Origin: Alkalihalobacterium alkalinitrilicum
GTDB taxonomy: Bacteria; Bacillota; Bacilli; Bacillales; Bacillaceae_F
Assembly (NCBI RefSeq): GCF_002019605.1
Contig: NZ_KV917368.1
Coordinates: 3,669,848 to 3,733,847, forward strand
Direction of reading: 5' to 3'
DNA length: 64,000 nucleotides
In this document: positions 58,429 through 64,000 of the stretch, piece by piece
How the letters are laid out: each line of letters starts with the position of its first letter
Numbering within the stretch: position 1 is the first letter of the stretch
Notes under the pieces: generated by a model
What the model saw: only the letters and a program-made list of their open reading frames with translations
What the model was told of the DNA's origin: nothing
Databases searched by the model: none
Translations under genes and position numbers: made by a program

Positions 58429-59776
58429 CTGTGTCCGCAACATTCGTCCAAACATTTGAGATAAAGCCACCAACTCCACGCATCCCTCGACTAAAGAAAC
58501 CTGCACGTTCTACAGCTTCTGCCGTCTCAACCTGTACTATTTCATGTTGAACCGCATTAGCATACAAATGGCTATATTCTGTATCTCCTTGATGAATTGC
58601 TGTCAAAGTACCAATAACTTCACCTTGTTCAATTGGTGCAATGAGCTCACCATCTTCAGTAACCAGATTAGGATCTAACTCTAAGAGAGGGGCAAAAAAT
58701 TCTTCATCTCCAGATTTCAACAACACTTTTAAAGGTTCACTTACTGTAACTTTTACTTCACGTGCTTTTCCATTGACTACTGGTAATGTTGTTACACCTT
58801 CTTCAAATACATCTTCAAGGTGAACTTCGTATTGATTAAAATTATTAAAACCGTAGTCTAAAAGGCGCTGGGTTTCAGTAAATCTATCATCTAAATCTTT
58901 CAAACGCATGACAACAGAAATTAATGTAACTCCATTTTTTTCAGCAACACCAGTAAAACAGTATCCTGCTTCATTAGTATATCCTGTTTTTAGTCCTAAC
59001 ATCCCATCATACTCATGCTTTAATCCTGGTAACATCTCATTCCAGTTTTTCATGCATGTCCAATCATTTAAACAAGCTTGTGTATCTACGTCTGTTAATA
59101 CTTCACCTTGAAACCGTTGCATCGGGATACTTGCGGTATCTAACATTTCTGGAAAATCATTAATTAAATGAAAGGCAAGTTTAGCGGTTGCTCGGGCAGA
59201 TAAACGGTTTTCATCATTTTCATTACCAGCAACATGCTGACCAAGATATGACCGATTTGGTAAACCCGTTGAGTTCACAAAGCTGTAATCATCTAGTTCT
59301 AACTCTTCTGCCTTCTCATTCATTCGTTCAACAAATGTAGCATACGAACCACCTGCAATGACTTCTGCAAGTGCAATGGTCGCTGCATTTCCAGATTCAA
59401 TAGCCATTGCTTCATACAAATCTTTTACAGTATACATTTCTTCTGGGTCTAAGAATACATTTGAAGATCCAGCTTGGTGTGACATATTACTAACAAAACT
59501 ATTAATCGGAACCGTTTGATCCCACATAATCGTTCCTTTATGAATTGCTTCTAACACCAAGTATTCTGTCATCATTTTTGACATACTTGCTGGCGGTAAC
59601 ATGACATCTGCATTTTTTTCAAACAATACTTTCCCAGTATTGGCATCTACTAAAATAGCAGATTCAGCTACTAAATCTATGCTTGCTTCAACTTTTTGGA
59701 ATGAACCAAAAAAAGTAACAAAAACAATGGCACAAAGTAACGTATGGACTACTACTTTTTTATATCTGTGTATCAT
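58409..59776 (-). CDS. dacA: D-alanyl-D-alanine carboxypeptidase (PBP5)
   Basis: A 455-aa penicillin-binding protein. Signal peptide (about 1-31, cut near VEA-SIDL), active-site SxxK at Ser64-Lys67 (PASMSKMM), SGN at 128-130, KTG at 263-265, then the PBP5 C-terminal beta domain and an amphipathic membrane-binding helix (GFISNVWTNVADTVKGWF). It trims the terminal D-Ala from pentapeptides. Start at ATG 59776-59774, nine bases after GAGGAG. Confidence 0.96.
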   Translation of the reverse strand: MIHRYKKVVVHTLLCAIVFVTFFGSFQKVEASIDLVAESAILVDANTGKVLFEKNADVMLPPASMSKMMTEYLVLEAIHKGTIMWDQTVPINSFVSNMSHQAGSSNVFLDPEEMYTVKDLYEAMAIESGNAATIALAEVIAGGSYATFVERMNEKAEELELDDYSFVNSTGLPNRSYLGQHVAGNENDENRLSARATAKLAFHLINDFPEMLDTASIPMQRFQGEVLTDVDTQACLNDWTCMKNWNEMLPGLKHEYDGMLGLKTGYTNEAGYCFTGVAEKNGVTLISVVMRLKDLDDRFTETQRLLDYGFNNFNQYEVHLEDVFEEGVTTLPVVNGKAREVKVTVSEPLKVLLKSGDEEFFAPLLELDPNLVTEDGELIAPIEQGEVIGTLTAIHQGDTEYSHLYANAVQHEIVQVETAEAVERAGFFSRGMRGVGGFISNVWTNVADTVKGWFN

Positions 59777-59830
59777 TAACAACCACTCCTCTTTATTCAT
59801 TACACAAACGGTATTGTAACACATCTACAC

Positions 59831-59866
59831 ATAAAAAAATAGATAGGTAAAGTACCTATCTATTAC
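59831..59866 (-). terminator. guaB terminator
   Basis: AATAGATAGGTA/TACCTATCTATT stem with TTTTTTT on the minus strand, between guaB and dacA. Confidence 0.9.
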
Positions 59867-59896
59867 AGTTATGTTAAGGGTTTTGACCTAGTTTTT

Positions 59897-61549
<1,653 letters not shown>

Positions 61550-61570
61550 TTTCCTGTAAATATTATTTGT

Positions 61571-61599
61571 AGCTTAACAATTGGTTAAACTACTGTCAA
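61571..61599 (-). promoter_or_regulatory. guaB promoter
   Basis: TTGACA (61594-61599), 17 bases, TAAGCT (61571-61576) on the minus strand. The -10 is weak. This gives a leader of about 200 nt including the palindromic element. Confidence 0.5.
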
Positions 61600-61669
61600 G
61601 AAAGGAAAAGTAATTAGATTTTTCTAAAGATTATCATAACAAGCTTTATGAAGAAAGGGTACTGATTTT

Positions 61670-62647
61670 ATGGAAATGAAAATAGATACTTGGAATAAAA
61701 TTTTAAAATATCGATCTGCTAAATATACTCAATCGTTTTTAAAATCTTGTTATGAATTAAGTGGAGAAAAGGAATGTGAGGCATTAGCCTTTCGAAATAC
61801 ATATCCTTATATATATTATCTTGAACATGGTGAAAAATATTTTTCACAAGTTCAAGTTTCACCAAATGAGATACGGCCTGTACTCCTGTTTTATGGCATG
61901 GTTCAATTAATGAAAGCATGCTTACTCATAAAAGATCCTCATTATCCAGAAACAAGTCAAGTACTTGCGCACGGAGTAACAACGAGAAAACGAAAGAAAA
62001 GTCAGTATATCTTTCTCGACGATGAAGTGAAACTTCAGAAGAATGGGTTGCTAACTCATTTTTCTGAAAAAATGTTTCATGTGAAACAATTCTCGGGAGA
62101 AAAGTACAAAATGAGACTTTTACTTCGACAAATTTTTGAATTGCACCCTTTATTTGTAGAAATAGAAAAAAAGAAACAACCTTACCTAATTAAAATTATT
62201 AATCATAATCTAAAAATACCAACTACAATATTAGATGATTTTCAATTTGGTCTTTCAAGCTTTTGTGCCCATATTTCAGAACGCTCAAAACAAACCTTTC
62301 AAACGTCAGAAAATCAAACAACTGGTGAACATTTATTACTTAATGGCAATTCTTCTATCCACCCTACACAATGTTACCCTTTTTTATATGCTACAGATGA
62401 CAACTATTACTTGTCTCCTTATAAAAGCGATTTGTTAGACGTACCAGAAATAATTGTACATTACTTAATCCTTTACAATCTTAGTATGATTTGTCGGTAT
62501 GAAACAGAATGGTGGGGAGAGTTGTTTCATCACTATCCAGAATATGACTACCCGTTTATTAATAAATTCTTATCAGTTGCAACAGAAAAAGTTCCTCTAC
62601 TACTTTTTTCTCTCATGGAAAACCAAATAACATCTCAAAATAAATGA
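61670..62647 (+). CDS. yaaC: YaaC-like protein
   Basis: A 325-aa protein of the YaaC family, found beside guaB and rrnO in bacilli; divergent from guaB as in B. subtilis. No catalytic motif or membrane segment is recognisable. It is rich in aromatic and basic residues (ACLLIKDPHYPETSQVLAHG near 84; TEWWGELFHHYPEYDYPF near 285). AAAGGG lies ten bases before the ATG. Function unknown. Confidence 0.88.
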   Translation: MEMKIDTWNKILKYRSAKYTQSFLKSCYELSGEKECEALAFRNTYPYIYYLEHGEKYFSQVQVSPNEIRPVLLFYGMVQLMKACLLIKDPHYPETSQVLAHGVTTRKRKKSQYIFLDDEVKLQKNGLLTHFSEKMFHVKQFSGEKYKMRLLLRQIFELHPLFVEIEKKKQPYLIKIINHNLKIPTTILDDFQFGLSSFCAHISERSKQTFQTSENQTTGEHLLLNGNSSIHPTQCYPFLYATDDNYYLSPYKSDLLDVPEIIVHYLILYNLSMICRYETEWWGELFHHYPEYDYPFINKFLSVATEKVPLLLFSLMENQITSQNK

Positions 62648-62674
62648 GCACTGTTCTATAGTGAATAGTGCTCA
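62645..62674 (+). terminator. Hairpin after yaaC
   Basis: GAGCACT/AGTGCTC stem with a 14-base loop overlapping the end of yaaC. No T-run follows, so terminator function is uncertain. Confidence 0.4.
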
Positions 62675-63060
62675 GCATTAATTACGCCTTTAAGTGTACT
62701 AATAACGTTTGACCCCAACAGTATACCTTAGGATAGACATTTGGCTTTAATCCCCCAACGTCTATAGCTGGGTAGCTGGACAGTTTATTTACTATCAAAG
62801 TACAACCATATGGACTTTTCCTGTTGCCTAGTGATATCCCTCTAAACCTTTCTTTCCTATCGGGATTCTTTTCTTATTGCACCCACTTCGATGTGTTTCA
62901 TCGCGTTTTACGAATTGAAAGATTTCCTCTCACAGGAGGCAAGTAGATTCGCCTCGTTGGTTCTGCACGATGTTTCATCTACTTTCCTTCGTAGCTCGGC
63001 GTCTCTTTGAGCCAAAAGCTCTTCATCTCCTGTAGCTTATTCATGTTTTTTCACAAAAAA
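62674..63060. other. Unassigned region between yaaC and the second rRNA operon
   Basis: Nearly 390 bp between two convergent units. It has no complete gene but many small stems (CGATG/CATCG, GAGCCAAAAGCTC, GTAGAT/ATCTAC, CCTC/GAGG) and, on the minus strand, short open stretches broken by stops (for example one ending VYPKVYCWGQTLLVHLKA at about 62688). It could be a decayed mobile element or a structured RNA; I cannot name it. Confidence 0.35.
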
Positions 63061-63061
63061 A

Positions 63062-63088
63062 AGGCACAACCCACATGGGATTGTGCCT
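63062..63088 (-). terminator. Terminator of the second rRNA operon
   Basis: The same AGGCACAA...TTGTGCCT stem as at 37636-37663, followed on the minus strand by a T-run (complement of about 63055-63062). Confidence 0.9.
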
Positions 63089-63091
63089 GGT

Positions 63092-63208
<117 letters not shown>

Positions 63209-63212
63209 TTAT

Positions 63213-63336
63213 AAAATTGTGATAAGCTTCGCATTTCTTCGTTGGCTGCGCTCCCTGCGTTGCTCATGTACCCTTCAAACGTACATTCCGCTACTCGTGA
63301 ACTTGCCGCCTCGAACTACTCGCTTCTAACAATTTT
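63213..63336 (-). repeat. rRNA spacer module R5 (23S-5S spacer)
   Basis: Same sequence as R3 in the first operon, with ends AAAATTGT/ACAATTTT. R4 is missing after it. Confidence 0.7.
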
Positions 63337-63443
63337 CTATTCGGATTTTGATAAGCTTCGAATTTCTTCGACGCTTATGATTGAGAGTCATTCTCTCAAA
63401 ACTGGATAATGTACTAGAAGAATATCAACGCTTTATGTTTTGG

Positions 63444-64000
<557 letters not shown>

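Overview
The window is a low-GC Bacillaceae chromosome segment close to the replication origin (Bacillus sensu lato). Gene order follows the B. subtilis stretch from rrnO and guaB to spoVT and yabQ almost gene for gene, but on the minus strand, so origin-proximal DNA is at the right end. A spore-former is indicated by yabP, yabQ, spoVT, fin, spoVG, sspF, yabG, csfB and bofA. I cannot name the species. Nearly every gene reads leftward; only abrB and yaaC are clearly on the plus strand.

Layout, right to left (direction of transcription): the 3' part of an rrnO-like operon (23S, 5S); yaaC (+); guaB, dacA, pdxS-pdxT and serS (T-box leader); an Lrp/AsnC regulator with a five-gene oligopeptide ABC transporter (dppDFABC type), where B. 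subtilis has dck/dgk; a 43-codon small ORF, tadA, SRP RNA (scr), dnaX-ebfC-recR-yaaL and bofA; a complete 16S-23S-5S operon with two promoters and no spacer tRNAs; csfB, yaaO-tmk-darA-holB-ricT-yabA-yabB-yazA-rsmI; abrB (+); a HerA-like ATPase plus NurA nuclease pair; metS (T-box leader); tatD, yabE, rnmV-rsmA-yabG, veg, sspF, ispE, purR-ridA; a decayed peptide permease pair; spoVG, glmU-prs, ctc, pth, fin, mfd, spoVT, yabM-yabN-rqcP and yabP-yabQ, running off the left edge.

The genes serve translation and RNA maturation (metS, serS, tadA, rsmA, rsmI, rnmV, pth, rqcP, scr), replication and repair (dnaX, holB, recR, ebfC, yabA, mfd, nurA/herA), nucleotide and cofactor supply (guaB, tmk, prs, purR, pdxST), envelope synthesis (glmU, ispE, dacA) and the sporulation programme.

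The least ordinary content is non-coding or accessory: two diverged copies of a structured element with covarying stems; palindromic modules repeated in the rRNA spacers; long-loop terminators sharing CTGACTC/GAGTCAG ends; a palindrome flanked by direct repeats in the guaB leader; a perfect 19-bp hairpin in the serS leader; four perfect Spo0A-box heptamers packed inside nurA; and the nurA-herA pair itself. No CRISPR array, intact IS, prophage or tRNA gene was seen.
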